Shown: positions 49,218-58,639, counted from the stretch's first letter. The stretch is DNA of 64,000 nucleotides from an uncultured Candidatus Pelagibacter sp. (GCA_905616455.1 CAJQSW010000009.1:62001-126000), one strand, 5' to 3'. Translations and numbers: made by a program. The notes: a model not told the origin generated them from the sequence alone.

Positions 49218-49616
49218 TTACGCTTTACGTTTATAATGCTGTTTTATTGGGATAACTGACCTTACACCGCCTTGTGGATTTTCTACGTCACCCTCTCTTC
49301 TTGGTATCAAGTGAATATGGCAATGTAAAACGGATTGACCAGCAATTTTTCCAGCATTTGATCCAATATTAAAGCCCTTAACAGATGGATCTTTTAATAA
49401 AATTTCTTCTTTTATTTTTTTTATAAGATCATTACAGGCAATAACCTCATCATTAGTTAATTTAAAATAATCATTAGCATGACGCTTTGGAATAATTAAA
49501 CAGTGCAACTCAGAAACTGGATAAGTATCATAACTTGCGTAGGCTAAACTGTTTTCATCAGCTAGACCACTTTCTTTAATATTACAAAATAAACATGGGT
49601 TATTTGGATCTCTCAT
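49218..49616 (-). CDS. HIT domain protein (histidine triad)
   Basis: Nucleotide hydrolase/transferase fold protein of 132 residues. Zinc-type CLFCNI at residues 8-13, the long helix LTNDEVIACNDLIKKIKEEI, and the triad HCHIHLIPRR. Members cleave phosphoramidate or dinucleotide bonds (Hint/Fhit-like). Substrate unknown. It follows the pabC-like gene by 9 bases on the same strand. Confidence 0.9.
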   Translation of the reverse strand: MRDPNNPCLFCNIKESGLADENSLAYASYDTYPVSELHCLIIPKRHANDYFKLTNDEVIACNDLIKKIKEEILLKDPSVKGFNIGSNAGKIAGQSVLHCHIHLIPRREGDVENPQGGVRSVIPIKQHYKRKA

Positions 49617-49625
49617 AATAAAATT

Positions 49626-50396
49626 CTATCTATAAACTGAACATTTTAAAATTTCTTTTTTATAAAAATTTGAAAGTATTGTATAATATTTTAAACCTTT
49701 CCTTTTCCAATTAATTTCCTTAATAGTTTCAACAGTTGTGACTGCTTTTCCCGAACCTATAAGTAAAATTTCATCATAATTATTTAAAGAATTAACTGAT
49801 ATGTCTTTGTTAATAATTTTACCTAATTTTTTTTTAAAGAAATTATAAGTAACACCTTTGTAAATATTTTTTGAAGGAGAATATATTGTGTTATGTTTTA
49901 TAAACAATATGTTGGAAGTTCCACTTTCTAATATATTTGTTTTATAACACAAACCGACATCTGAAGTAGTATTGTCCATCTTAGTTAAATGCTTTAATAT
50001 TAATTTATATTTTAAATTTTTAAGTTCTGGATCAACTCTTTTATGATTTATTAATTTTAAATTAAATTTTAATTTAGGTGTTTTTCTTTCTCTTAAAGAA
50101 ATAGAAATTATTTTTTTATTTATAGCAACTCTAAGAAGATGATTGTAAGATTTAGTTATATCAATATTTAATTTGATTAACTTAAGAATATCTTTTTCAA
50201 TATTAGTTCTATTCAATTTATAAATCTTTAATGATTTAATTAAATTTTTAATATGTTTTTTAAAAAAAAGGATCTTAATAGGTTTTCCTAAAATACGCAT
50301 TGTAGTGAACACACCCTTATCCCCCCAAAGATCCTTAAAGTTAACTTCCTTGAGTGTTTTATGCTGATAGGATTTTTTTAATAAGTAAGTTACCAT
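49626..50396 (-). CDS. pabC: Class IV aminotransferase-fold lyase, probable aminodeoxychorismate lyase
   Basis: PLP fold type IV protein of 256 residues. WGDKGVFTTMRILGKP near the start, LRVAINKK, the presumptive PLP Lys in NLKYKLILKHLTK and LESGTSNILFIKHNTIYSPS are recognisable. In the order pabB-pabA-this gene it most likely makes 4-aminobenzoate and pyruvate from aminodeoxychorismate for folate. It overlaps pabA by 38 bases unless a later start is used; M1 is followed by a plausible Val-Thr-Tyr start. Sequence is divergent, so a branched-chain transaminase relative is possible. Confidence 0.7.
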   Translation of the reverse strand: MVTYLLKKSYQHKTLKEVNFKDLWGDKGVFTTMRILGKPIKILFFKKHIKNLIKSLKIYKLNRTNIEKDILKLIKLNIDITKSYNHLLRVAINKKIISISLRERKTPKLKFNLKLINHKRVDPELKNLKYKLILKHLTKMDNTTSDVGLCYKTNILESGTSNILFIKHNTIYSPSKNIYKGVTYNFFKKKLGKIINKDISVNSLNNYDEILLIGSGKAVTTVETIKEINWKRKGLKYYTILSNFYKKEILKCSVYR

Positions 50397-50916
50397 TTTC
50401 AGTTAAAAAAGATTCTGGGTGAAATTGAAAGCCATATATTTTTTCATTATTATTTTCTATAGCCATTGCTACATTTGAAATAGCACATCTCATTGTAATT
50501 TCAAAATTTTTTGCAGCAAATGGTTCTTTCAGTTTTAGAGAGTGATATCTTCCAACATTAAATTTACGATTTTTCTGAAATAAAGAATTATCACTTGTTA
50601 CTTTAATTTTAGACTGATATCCATGATAGATCTTTTTTTGCTCAATAATTTCACCTTTTTCACAATGTAAAATTTGTTGAAACCCAAGGCATATGCCAAT
50701 GATTTTTTTCTTACCTTTAAATCTTTTATAAATTCCTGAGCTAATTGGATAGTCTCTTGGGGCACCAGGACCTGGTGAAAAAACAATAACATTTGATTTA
50801 TTCAACTTTTTTTCATTGATTTCATTATAATTATCACATGTTACATCATCAAAACTTTCGAATTGGTGGACTACATTGTGGGTAAATGAGTCCTTATGAT
50901 CAATAATATAAATCAT
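50359..50916 (-). CDS. pabA: Aminodeoxychorismate/anthranilate synthase glutamine amidotransferase
   Basis: Class I glutamine amidotransferase of 185 residues. IDHKDSFTHNVV N-terminal motif, SPGPGAPRDYP, the nucleophile Cys in GICLGFQQI, and the His/Glu pair in FQFHPESFLTENG complete the triad. Supplies ammonia to the chorismate-amination partner encoded immediately upstream (4-base ATGA overlap). Whether the pair makes aminodeoxychorismate or anthranilate depends on the partner. Confidence 0.85.
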   Translation of the reverse strand: MIYIIDHKDSFTHNVVHQFESFDDVTCDNYNEINEKKLNKSNVIVFSPGPGAPRDYPISSGIYKRFKGKKKIIGICLGFQQILHCEKGEIIEQKKIYHGYQSKIKVTSDNSLFQKNRKFNVGRYHSLKLKEPFAAKNFEITMRCAISNVAMAIENNNEKIYGFQFHPESFLTENGNLLIKKILSA

Positions 50917-52076
50917 TTATAAAGATCCATTAACGCTTTAGCTTTAATATAGTTTTCATTGAATTCATGTTTGGCATTACTGTCAATTACCACACCAGAG
51001 GCAACGGAAATCTCTGAATTGCCTTTGTAATTTAAAATAGATCTAATAATTATATTAAATCTCATATCTCCATTAAATTTAATATAACCAAAACTACCTG
51101 TGTAAACATTTCTATTTTCTTTTTCTTGTGCGTTAAGCAAATTGAGTGTGCTTACTTTAGGACAACCAATAACAGATCCCCCAGGCATCATTGCCTTTAT
51201 GACGTCCAATGAAGAGGTATTTTTTTTAAGCCTACCTCCAATTAAACTTACGTAGTGATAAAGGTCTTTATATTCTTCAACTATTTTCTTTTTAATAATT
51301 TTTACAGATCCTGCTTTGCAAATTTTTGATAAATCACTTCTTTCCATGTCAACGATCATATTATGCTCTTTACTTTCCTTAATATTTTTTTTAAAAAACG
51401 CCAGAGCTTTTATTTTATTAAGTTTGATATTTTTTTTTAAGGTACCAGCAATAGGTTTTGTAGTTATAAAATCATTTGTTTTATTTATTAAATTTTCAGG
51501 TGAACAGCTAATTATTGAATAATCTTTATCTTTAATCATAAAGGCTTCAGGAGCCATATTGCTTTTCACAAGTCTACTAAAATAATCTAAAGCATCTATT
51601 TGAGATTTATTGCTATATTTTGTACAGATTTTTATTTGATAAGTTTCACCAGATTTTATTTTCTTCTTAAATTTATCAAAGATGATTTTATAAGAGAATT
51701 TGTTTATATTTATCTTAAATAGTTTATTGGGCTTAACTATTCCTAAATTTTTATAATTTAATTTATTTGGAAGTTTTAGTTTGGTTTCTGGTTTGTAAAA
51801 AATACCCTTAGGAAATTTTAGACCCTTTTGCTTTTTTACTTTAATACCTATTAAATTATTTAAAATTTCATAACCAAAAAACCCAATAAATAAATCTGTA
51901 TCATTTTTTTTAGATTTTACTTTAGTACTCTCTTTAATAAATTTTTCTATATTACTGTTTGTTAAAATAATTTTTTTTGAGAAATCTGTATATAAATCAA
52001 ATCCTTTATTTACCTTATAAATAATAAAAGGTTTTTTTGAGTTATTTAAATTTTCTAGGTAATTTTTCTTAATCAA
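50913..52076 (-). CDS. pabB: Aminodeoxychorismate synthase component I-like
   Basis: Chorismate-utilising enzyme of 387 residues, shorter than TrpE or E. coli PabB because the N-terminal domain is reduced. Catalytic-domain motifs: SGETYQIKICTKYS, IISCSPENLI, HNMIVDMERSDLSKIC, MMPGGSVIGCPKVSTL and ASGVVIDSNAKHEFNENYIK. Oddity: the strand that is PIKGT in most PabB (with its active-site Lys) reads PIAGT here, the form typical of TrpE. Context (a PabC-like lyase next door) favours folate biosynthesis. Confidence 0.75.
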   Translation of the reverse strand: MIKKNYLENLNNSKKPFIIYKVNKGFDLYTDFSKKIILTNSNIEKFIKESTKVKSKKNDTDLFIGFFGYEILNNLIGIKVKKQKGLKFPKGIFYKPETKLKLPNKLNYKNLGIVKPNKLFKININKFSYKIIFDKFKKKIKSGETYQIKICTKYSNKSQIDALDYFSRLVKSNMAPEAFMIKDKDYSIISCSPENLINKTNDFITTKPIAGTLKKNIKLNKIKALAFFKKNIKESKEHNMIVDMERSDLSKICKAGSVKIIKKKIVEEYKDLYHYVSLIGGRLKKNTSSLDVIKAMMPGGSVIGCPKVSTLNLLNAQEKENRNVYTGSFGYIKFNGDMRFNIIIRSILNYKGNSEISVASGVVIDSNAKHEFNENYIKAKALMDLYK

Positions 52077-52080
52077 TTTA

Positions 52081-53301
52081 CTATTCTGTTTTTAATCTTA
52101 AAACTGCTTGTTCCTTAATTGGTAGATGTATTATTGCTGCAAAAACAGATAATGCAATTGCTAAATACCAAGCGTAATCATATGAACCATATAGATCATG
52201 AAACAAACCTCCTAAAAATGCACCGAAGAATGAGCCTACTTGATGGCTTAAAAAAACTATTCCATATAATACACCTAAATATTTTGTTCCGAAAATATGA
52301 GCTACTATACCACTTGTTGCTGGTACTGTTGATAGCCATAAAAAACCAAAGCTTGCACCAAAGATAAATGCATTAATGTTACTTGCTGGTAAAAAGATAA
52401 ATAAGATTATTGAAATACCCCTTAATGCATAGATGGAGCTTAAAATAAATTTTTTACTAATTTTTGTAGAAAGATACCCACTTAATAAAGAACCAAATAT
52501 ATTAAATAGTCCAATTAACGATAAAATTGCTGCAGCTGTCCAGCTTTCTAGGCCTCTATCAATTACATACTTTGGAACATGAGCTCCGACTAGCGTTATG
52601 TGAAAACCACACACAAAAAACCCAGATGAGAGAAGTATGAAGCTTTTGTTTTTAAAAGCCTCTTTTAAAGCATCAAAGATACTTTGATCATTTAGTTTCT
52701 CAATGGATTGAGGTGTAAAAGGAGATCTCACAAAAAAAGCTACAATAAGTCCAATAAATAAAAAAATCATAAATACAAATAGTGTATCTACCCAACCATT
52801 TTTGATTAATGAGTAACTCGTATAAAGTGGAGAAATAAAATACCCAAATGAACCAATGGCCGTTACAATGCTCATTGCTATTGTTCTGCTTGATAAGGGA
52901 AAATGTTTACCTACTATAGCCATAGGGATGCTTATTGCTGTGCCACCCAACCCTATTCCAACTAAAACCCCCAAATCTAATTGAAAAAAAATTCCGGTAT
53001 TTGGTCCTGAATATAAAAAATAAATTCCCAGTATATAAAAAATAAAAGCTAAGCAGATTGCCTGATGCCCACCATATTTATCTGCAATTGCTCCAAATAT
53101 AGGTCCTGTTAATCCCCACACCAGCATTTGAATGCCGATAGCTAAACCTGATTGGGTAATTGTAATATCTAGCTCGTCTTTAAAATCCATGAAAAATAAC
53201 CCAAAAGTTTGTCTAACACCAAGTGAGATTAAAACAACAACACAAGCTGCAATTAAAGTTATTAAAGCAGTTTTATTTTTTATAAATTTTTCAGAACTCA
53301 T
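52081..53301 (-). CDS. Major facilitator superfamily transporter
   Basis: Twelve-helix carrier of 406 residues. The start has RQTFGLFFMDFKDELDITITQSG, and the loop 2-3 motif is GPIFGAIADKYGG (MFS motif A variant). It resembles oxalate/formate-antiporter-like or monocarboxylate MFS proteins; substrate cannot be told. The start overlaps the metC stop by 4 bases (ATGA), so import or export of a sulfur amino acid related compound is possible, but this is position only. Confidence 0.85.
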   Translation of the reverse strand: MSSEKFIKNKTALITLIAACVVVLISLGVRQTFGLFFMDFKDELDITITQSGLAIGIQMLVWGLTGPIFGAIADKYGGHQAICLAFIFYILGIYFLYSGPNTGIFFQLDLGVLVGIGLGGTAISIPMAIVGKHFPLSSRTIAMSIVTAIGSFGYFISPLYTSYSLIKNGWVDTLFVFMIFLFIGLIVAFFVRSPFTPQSIEKLNDQSIFDALKEAFKNKSFILLSSGFFVCGFHITLVGAHVPKYVIDRGLESWTAAAILSLIGLFNIFGSLLSGYLSTKISKKFILSSIYALRGISIILFIFLPASNINAFIFGASFGFLWLSTVPATSGIVAHIFGTKYLGVLYGIVFLSHQVGSFFGAFLGGLFHDLYGSYDYAWYLAIALSVFAAIIHLPIKEQAVLRLKTE

Positions 53302-54473
53302 TTAACGAGCTTAAGAGATTTTTTTAAGTCATTAATTAAATCTTTTGGGTCCTCTAAACCAATATGAAGTCTTACTAGGTGTTCATCTTTTGCTAATTTT
53401 AAATATTGTCTATTTCCTTGTTCTCTCTTATCTTGGTATAATGCAAGACTTTCAAATCCTCCCCAACTGTAACCATAACCAAACAAACTTAATGAATTAA
53501 CAAATTTAATTACTGAACTTTTATTTTTTGATTTAATCTTAAGACCCATTAATCCTGATGCTCCAGAATAATATTTTTTCCACATTCTAAAGTTAAGTGA
53601 ATCTTTCTTGTGTGGATATAAAAGTTTTATATTCTTATATTTAGATAAAAAATTTGCTATTTCTTTTGAGCTCTTCTCATGTTTATCTAAACGAACATCA
53701 AGAGTTCTTAAACCACGTGTAATCAAATAAGCATCATCAGGTCCTAGTCTTAGCCCAGTAATCTTATTTGTTTTATCAACTTCTTTAAAAACTTTTTTAT
53801 TTACAGCTAAACTTCCTCCCATCACATCGGAGTGACCAGAATAATATTTAGTAGCTGAAACAATTGACATGTCAAAACCCAATGGAATAGGTTTAAGAAA
53901 ATATGGAGTCCCCCAAGTATTATCTATAGCTGTTAAAACTTTATTTTTTTTTGCAATTGAAACGATTTTACCTAAATCTTGAAAATCAAAAGAGTTACTA
54001 CCTGGGTTTTCAACGAATATTAATTTAGTTTTTTTTGTTATATTTTTTTCTAAAGTTTTTAAATCATGTGGATTATAAAAGGTTGTTTTAATATTAAATT
54101 CTTTTAAAAAATCTTGTGTTAATATTCTTGTTGGTGAATAGGTTGGGTCGGCAACAATAATTTCGTCTCCTGGTCTAACGACACTAAAGATCGCCAAAAA
54201 AACAGAGCCAAATCCTGTTGGTGTTAGGAATACATGGTAACACTCTTCCATTTCCTTAAGTATCTGTGAAAGAATGTGTGTAGTAGAAGTTCCCTGCCTG
54301 CCGTAGTCAAAATGACCCCCTGTGGGATCTTTTTTGGCTTTATCTTGCATTTTTCTTATATCCTGCATGGATTTAAAGATAATAGTGGATGCCCTCACTA
54401 CAGGAGGGTTTACAGACTGATTATGGTAATCTTTTGCAGTATGTTTAAGGAAAGTCTTGAATGATTTTGTCAT
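53298..54473 (-). CDS. metC: Cystathionine beta-lyase
   Basis: PLP-dependent Cys/Met metabolism enzyme of 391 residues. HFDYGRQGTSTTHILSQIL, GFGSVFLAIFSVVRPGDEII, AIDNTWGTPYFLKPIPLGFD and the PLP-Lys motif SATKYYSGHSDVMGGSL are the MetC signature, and VRLHIGLEDPKDL is at the C-terminus. Converts cystathionine to homocysteine, pyruvate and ammonia. No SAM riboswitch is evident in the 73-base spacer upstream. Confidence 0.88.
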   Translation of the reverse strand: MTKSFKTFLKHTAKDYHNQSVNPPVVRASTIIFKSMQDIRKMQDKAKKDPTGGHFDYGRQGTSTTHILSQILKEMEECYHVFLTPTGFGSVFLAIFSVVRPGDEIIVADPTYSPTRILTQDFLKEFNIKTTFYNPHDLKTLEKNITKKTKLIFVENPGSNSFDFQDLGKIVSIAKKNKVLTAIDNTWGTPYFLKPIPLGFDMSIVSATKYYSGHSDVMGGSLAVNKKVFKEVDKTNKITGLRLGPDDAYLITRGLRTLDVRLDKHEKSSKEIANFLSKYKNIKLLYPHKKDSLNFRMWKKYYSGASGLMGLKIKSKNKSSVIKFVNSLSLFGYGYSWGGFESLALYQDKREQGNRQYLKLAKDEHLVRLHIGLEDPKDLINDLKKSLKLVK

Positions 54474-54546
54474 AAAAAATTTGATAAGTTAATAGGACAA
54501 TGCTATATCCCTCGAATTAGGTCAATAAAATTATATATAGGATAAT

Positions 54547-54630
54547 ATGGGTTACCCAAAAAAACATAGAGGTCGAAGAAAACAGGGCTCTAAAAAAAGA
54601 AGAGCTAAAAGAAAAAATAAGAAGAAGTAG
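54547..54630 (+). CDS. Tiny highly basic peptide (27 aa)
   Basis: Plus-strand frame from ATG 54547 to TAG 54628-54630. Begins MGYPKKHRGRRKQGSKK and ends in KNKKK: 16 of 27 residues are Lys or Arg. An AGGA ribosome-binding site lies about 5 bases before the ATG, and the next gene starts 10 bases later. Composition resembles small ribosomal proteins (such as bTHX or bL36-size proteins), but I cannot assign it to any of them. SD, density and spacing make it a good candidate gene. Confidence 0.6.
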   Translation: MGYPKKHRGRRKQGSKKRRAKRKNKKK

Positions 54631-54639
54631 TTCTTTTTA

Positions 54640-55350
54640 ATGGATAAGATTCAAAAAATTAAATCTATTAGTATTTGGATATTTATCGTTCCATTTATTG
54701 CCGTCAATACCTGCTTATTGTTAATTAATGAATTTCAATGGGTATTTCCTGATCCAGAAGACATTATACATAATGCTTTTCCTTACTTTGATGGTCAGGC
54801 TTCTATTAGCAGAGTTGTAAGACCTTTCCCTACATGGTTAATATTTAAACCTGCTATGTTTTTAACTACTTATTTATTGATTAAATATTGGCTTTATAAC
54901 AAAGATATAATAATTCATTTTAATGGTGGTCACAAATATCTTAAAAAAATTATTTTTTTTGGGGTTGGATCTGCAATAGCTTTAACTGTGCATTCAATTT
55001 TTTTAGGAATTCATTTTGATAACGATTTGTATAAATTATTCAGAAGAGTGCTAATGTTAGTCTTTATAATTTTTGAAGTTGCAGCTCAATCATACTTTGT
55101 TGCAATATTGTATTCTTTTAAAAATAAATTACAGAAACACATTAGCATTAAGGTATTAAAAATGAAATTAATTTTAGTTTCAATGTTAGTTATAGTTGGT
55201 GTAATTAGCATCCCTATAATTAGTTTGCCTGGAAATGATTTTTTGGGTCTAAACCTTAAATTTATTAAGCATGCTTTAGAGTGGGATTATTTTTTAGGTG
55301 TTATTATTTTTTACTTATTAACTTATTTTATGTGGAAAAAGAAAAGTTAA
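54640..55350 (+). CDS. Polytopic membrane protein of unknown function
   Basis: Protein of 236 residues with about six or seven hydrophobic helices ([113 protein letters not shown]). Periplasmic loop after helix 1 is acidic/aromatic. The pattern recalls Frag1/DRAM-type proteins, without motif proof. It ends 4 bases into mnmA convergently. Confidence 0.7.
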   Translation: MDKIQKIKSISIWIFIVPFIAVNTCLLLINEFQWVFPDPEDIIHNAFPYFDGQASISRVVRPFPTWLIFKPAMFLTTYLLIKYWLYNKDIIIHFNGGHKYLKKIIFFGVGSAIALTVHSIFLGIHFDNDLYKLFRRVLMLVFIIFEVAAQSYFVAILYSFKNKLQKHISIKVLKMKLILVSMLVIVGVISIPIISLPGNDFLGLNLKFIKHALEWDYFLGVIIFYLLTYFMWKKKS

Positions 55351-56462
55351 CTTGCAATCCATCCTCCACCTAAAACTTTATACCCAAAATTATTTTTTGA
55401 ATAAAAAACACAAGCTTGACCAGGAGCAATTCCATGTTCTTCCTCAAGTAAATTGATACTTGCTGAAGTATCCATAATATTTATCTTGGCTCTAATTAAT
55501 CTTCCTGTAGATCTTACTTTTACAAATAATTCATTTTCAAAATCATTTTGATCATTGGTTATAATATTTAAATCCTTTAAATTAATTTTAGTTTTAATTA
55601 AATATTCTTTGGCACCAACAATGATTTCGTTTTTTTTTGCAATAATCTTTATTACATACAGGGGGTTCTTATCTGAAATTCCTATTCCCTTTCTTTGACC
55701 AATTGTGTAATTAATAATTCCATCATGAACACCGATCACATTACCTTCCATATTTTTTATGTTGCCTTTACTAAAAGAGTTTGGTCTAAATTTCTCTATA
55801 ACAGATGCATAATCTCCATTTGGTACAAAGCATATATCTTGGCTATCAGGTTTGTCAGCAACATTAAGGTCTAGCTCTCTTGCAATGTTTCTTGTTTCAT
55901 CCTTAAGAAGATTCCCTAAAGGAAATCTCAAAAAATTTAACTGTTCTTTTGTGGTATTAAATAAGAAATAACTTTGATCTCTATTTAGGTCTATTCCTCG
56001 ATACATATCTGTATTATTTTTTTCGGTAACACTTTTTACGTAATGGCCTGTAACTAAAGCATCTGCATTTAGTCTTTTTGCTTCATTGAATAGATCTGTA
56101 AATTTTACAGTTTTATTACATTGAACGCAGGGTATGGGTGTTTCACCATTTAAATAACTATCAATAAAATTGTCAATTACACCCTCTTTGAATTTATCTT
56201 GGTAATAAAGAATTTTATGTTCTATTTTTAATTTGTCAGCTACTCTTTTAGCATCCATAATATCCTGACCAGCACAACATTGCTTTGATGAAGCTGTTTC
56301 TTTACTGTCGTTATAAAGCTTTAAAGTTATGCCTATGACATTGTAGCCTTCATTCTTCATCATTGCTGCAACTGTTGAAGAATCTACTCCACCAGACATA
56401 GCAACAACAACCAAAGTTTCTTTAGGGTCTTTAGCTATTCCAATTGAATTAAATTTTGTCAT
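55347..56462 (-). CDS. mnmA: tRNA-specific 2-thiouridylase MnmA
   Basis: Makes 2-thiouridine at position 34 of Lys, Glu and Gln tRNAs; 371 residues. The PP-loop motif [16 protein letters not shown] is near residue 18, catalytic Cys residues lie in [14 protein letters not shown] (about 112) and [15 protein letters not shown] (about 212), and [16 protein letters not shown] and [12 protein letters not shown] are family blocks. Single-copy housekeeping gene, divergent from the DUF3553 gene across 42 bases. Confidence 0.96.
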   Translation of the reverse strand: MTKFNSIGIAKDPKETLVVVAMSGGVDSSTVAAMMKNEGYNVIGITLKLYNDSKETASSKQCCAGQDIMDAKRVADKLKIEHKILYYQDKFKEGVIDNFIDSYLNGETPIPCVQCNKTVKFTDLFNEAKRLNADALVTGHYVKSVTEKNNTDMYRGIDLNRDQSYFLFNTTKEQLNFLRFPLGNLLKDETRNIARELDLNVADKPDSQDICFVPNGDYASVIEKFRPNSFSKGNIKNMEGNVIGVHDGIINYTIGQRKGIGISDKNPLYVIKIIAKKNEIIVGAKEYLIKTKINLKDLNIITNDQNDFENELFVKVRSTGRLIRAKINIMDTSASINLLEEEHGIAPGQACVFYSKNNFGYKVLGGGWIAS

Positions 56463-56504
56463 ATTTAATGTTATTTATTCCTATATTTTATATAAGTAAA
56501 TTAA

Positions 56505-56675
56505 ATGATTTTAGATTATGAACCAGGTGATAAAGTCACCAATCTAGACAATAAAGACTGGGGCATAGGACAAGTTCAATCAATAATTAATGGAAAAGTT
56601 ACAATTAATTTTGAAAATGTCGGAAAAAAGGTAATTAACTCAAAAATAGTTAGAATAGAAAAAATTTATAAATGA
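56505..56675 (+). CDS. DUF3553 family small protein (56 aa)
   Basis: Plus-strand frame from ATG 56505 to TGA 56673-56675. The sequence EPGDKVTNLDNKDWGIGQVQ followed by GKVTINFENVGKKVI is a clear DUF3553 protein, a small SH3/CarD-like beta-barrel. Members are common in alphaproteobacteria with unknown function. The stop overlaps the cysQ start (ATGA). Confidence 0.85.
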   Translation: MILDYEPGDKVTNLDNKDWGIGQVQSIINGKVTINFENVGKKVINSKIVRIEKIYK

Positions 56676-57442
56676 ATATTGAAGAAGCAAAAAAAATAAC
56701 GTTATCACTAATAGATACTTTCAACAAAGCAAGTCAAGTTGCGTTAGATCTTCGAAAAGCTGGTTTAAAAAAAGAAATTAAGTCAGATAACACCCCAGTG
56801 ACTAATGGTGATATTGAGGTTAATGAAATCTTAACAAAAAAAATATCTGAAATCACCCCAAATATCGTAATTATCTCAGAAGAAAATATTTCTCATAAAA
56901 ATGATAAAAATTTAGAAAATTTTTGGTTAATAGATCCTATCGATGGAACAAGAGACTACATAAGTGGTAGAGATGAATTCACATTAAATGCTGCTTTAAT
57001 AATAGATAAGAAACCAGCTATAGGTATTATTACAGCACCAGCCAAAAAGAGAGTTTTTTATTCATATGGGATGTCAAATAGTTATGAATTGATCAATGAG
57101 CAAGAAATTAATCTCATCGAAAAAAAAAAAAAATACAGTGGGTTAAAAGCTGTTAGTTACTCTGATGAATTAAAGATGAAGATCATAGAAGTACATAAAA
57201 AATATAGTATTAAGTCACATCAAAAAATGAAAAGTTCATTAAAATTTTGTGTTATCGCTGCAGGTGAGTATGATTTGTATGCAGCAGAACCAAGAGCATG
57301 TGAATGGGATATAGCTGCAGGTCATGCCATACTTGAGCATGCTGGTGGTAAAATAACAGATTTTAACGGTGATGAAATTTTATATGGTAAACCAGAATTT
57401 AAAAACCCAAGTTTGATTATAAGAAATAAAAATATACTCTAA
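56672..57442 (+). CDS. cysQ: 3'(2'),5'-bisphosphate nucleotidase (CysQ-like)
   Basis: Inositol-monophosphatase superfamily enzyme of 256 residues. Metal-binding motifs: IISEEN (Glu-Glu), WLIDPIDGTRDYISGRDEF and CEWDIAAGHAILEHAGG. DNTPVTNGDIEVNEIL resembles CysQ substrates loops. Hydrolyses PAP in sulfur activation or a related phosphate monoester. Start and stop overlap its two small neighbours, an arrangement that suggests a three-gene transcript. Confidence 0.88.
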   Translation: MNIEEAKKITLSLIDTFNKASQVALDLRKAGLKKEIKSDNTPVTNGDIEVNEILTKKISEITPNIVIISEENISHKNDKNLENFWLIDPIDGTRDYISGRDEFTLNAALIIDKKPAIGIITAPAKKRVFYSYGMSNSYELINEQEINLIEKKKKYSGLKAVSYSDELKMKIIEVHKKYSIKSHQKMKSSLKFCVIAAGEYDLYAAEPRACEWDIAAGHAILEHAGGKITDFNGDEILYGKPEFKNPSLIIRNKNIL

Positions 57443-57597
57443 TGGACGAACAATTAAGAATAATTTTAATAATAATAGTTTCTGTATCAATATTTGGTCT
57501 TCTAGTTTTTGTGTTTGTTAAAAACCATATAAGAAATGTAGTTAACCACTTGGAAAAAGAAGAAAAAAAGAAATCAAAGCAATTTGATGATCTTTAA
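57442..57597 (+). CDS. Small single-helix membrane protein (51 aa)
   Basis: Frame from ATG 57442 (overlapping the cysQ TAA) to TAA 57595-57597: 51 residues with one N-terminal helix (IILIIIVSVSIFGLLVFVFV) and a charged cytoplasmic tail (NHLEKEEKKKSKQFDDL). No family recognised. TAATG coupling to cysQ supports expression. It overlaps the convergent recX end by 24 bases. Confidence 0.6.
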   Translation: MDEQLRIILIIIVSVSIFGLLVFVFVKNHIRNVVNHLEKEEKKKSKQFDDL

Positions 57598-58137
57598 ATA
57601 CTCCGATTGATCAATATCCATTATTCTTTTTGATGTTCCAAAATCAAAACCGTTTCTAGCAAGAAGTGATATATCCTTTTTATAAAATAAAGGCCTATTA
57701 TCTTCTGCTCGTGCTGGGCCTATTCTTTTTTTTTTACAAATCTTAATACCAGAGAAGAAATCTTGATCGGAGTTATCCTCCTTAATCTTTTCAATCGACT
57801 CTTTAATATATGTTTCGTTTATACCCTTGCCCATAAGATAATATCTGATCTTATTTATGGAACTACCTTTTTGAATTAAACTACGCGTCTTACTCTCGGA
57901 ATAAAATTTATCACTAATAAATTTACTTTTTTCAAGATCAGGTAAAACTATATCAATAAGGTCTGTGATATCTTGTTTTTTAACATTTGGTACATTTGCT
58001 TTAAGGTACTTTTTTAATAGATAGGTTCTTAGTTGTTGTTTTGAGGGAGCATATTTTTCAATATAAGCAAAAGAAAAATTTCGCATTTCTTCCATGGTAA
58101 CTTCTAGGGTTTTTTTTCTATTTCTCATTGGAATCAT
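57574..58137 (-). CDS. recX: RecX regulatory protein
   Basis: Modulator of RecA filament assembly, 187 residues. Tandem three-helix repeats are seen: AYIEKYAPSKQQLRTYLLKK, then DKFYSESKTRSLIQKGSSIN, then KIRYYLMGKGINETYIKESI. It is not next to recA here. The start could be 58137 (MIPMRN) or the ATG three codons later. Divergent from the ABA4-like gene. Identification is by repeat pattern, moderately sure. Confidence 0.82.
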   Translation of the reverse strand: MIPMRNRKKTLEVTMEEMRNFSFAYIEKYAPSKQQLRTYLLKKYLKANVPNVKKQDITDLIDIVLPDLEKSKFISDKFYSESKTRSLIQKGSSINKIRYYLMGKGINETYIKESIEKIKEDNSDQDFFSGIKICKKKRIGPARAEDNRPLFYKKDISLLARNGFDFGTSKRIMDIDQSEYLKIIKLL

Positions 58138-58165
58138 GTTATCTTGTAATATAATACACTATAAA

Positions 58166-58639
58166 ATGATTGATCAAATTTATACATTCTTTACTATGGA
58201 AATTATTTACCTCTGGCTAAATCTAGGTGTTTTACCTTTTTGGTTTACCTTAATAATTTTTCCAAAATCACAGATATCTAGGGTTTTTATAGTCTCTGTT
58301 TTTCCAATATTACTATTAAGTTTAGCATATACCTATTTACTCTATATTGCTTACTTGGATGGTTATGATTTCATACAAAATTTTAAAATTTATTTAGGAT
58401 TGGGTGAAATTTCTATTTTATTTGAAAATCAATACTTTTTAATTTTATTTTGGGTACATTTTTTGGCAATCAATCTATTTTGTGGTGGCTGGATTGTTAA
58501 TGACTCTCAAATGTTTGGTATGAATAAATTTCTCGTATCAATTCCACTTATAATTACTTACTTAATAGGTCCAATTGGAATTGTTATATATTGGGTGATA
58601 AGAGTATTTTATGCAAAAAGAATAAGACTTTATGATTAA
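58166..58639 (+). CDS. ABA4-like (DUF4281) membrane protein
   Basis: Four-helix protein of 157 residues, starting at ATG 58166 (MIDQIYTFFTMEIIYLWLNL). An upstream in-frame start at 58094 would lie within recX. NLGVLPFWFTLIIFPKSQIS, LFWVHFLAINLFCGGWIVND and LIITYLIGPIGIVIYWVIR are recognisable ABA4-type motifs. The plant relative takes part in neoxanthin formation; bacterial members may act on carotenoids, but no carotenoid genes are in this window. Confidence 0.8.
   Translation: MIDQIYTFFTMEIIYLWLNLGVLPFWFTLIIFPKSQISRVFIVSVFPILLLSLAYTYLLYIAYLDGYDFIQNFKIYLGLGEISILFENQYFLILFWVHFLAINLFCGGWIVNDSQMFGMNKFLVSIPLIITYLIGPIGIVIYWVIRVFYAKRIRLYD

Noticed and set aside
54474..54546. SAM riboswitch upstream of metC
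   Set aside because: The spacer is only about 70 bases, AT-rich, and shows no conserved pseudoknot-like elements that I can recognise.
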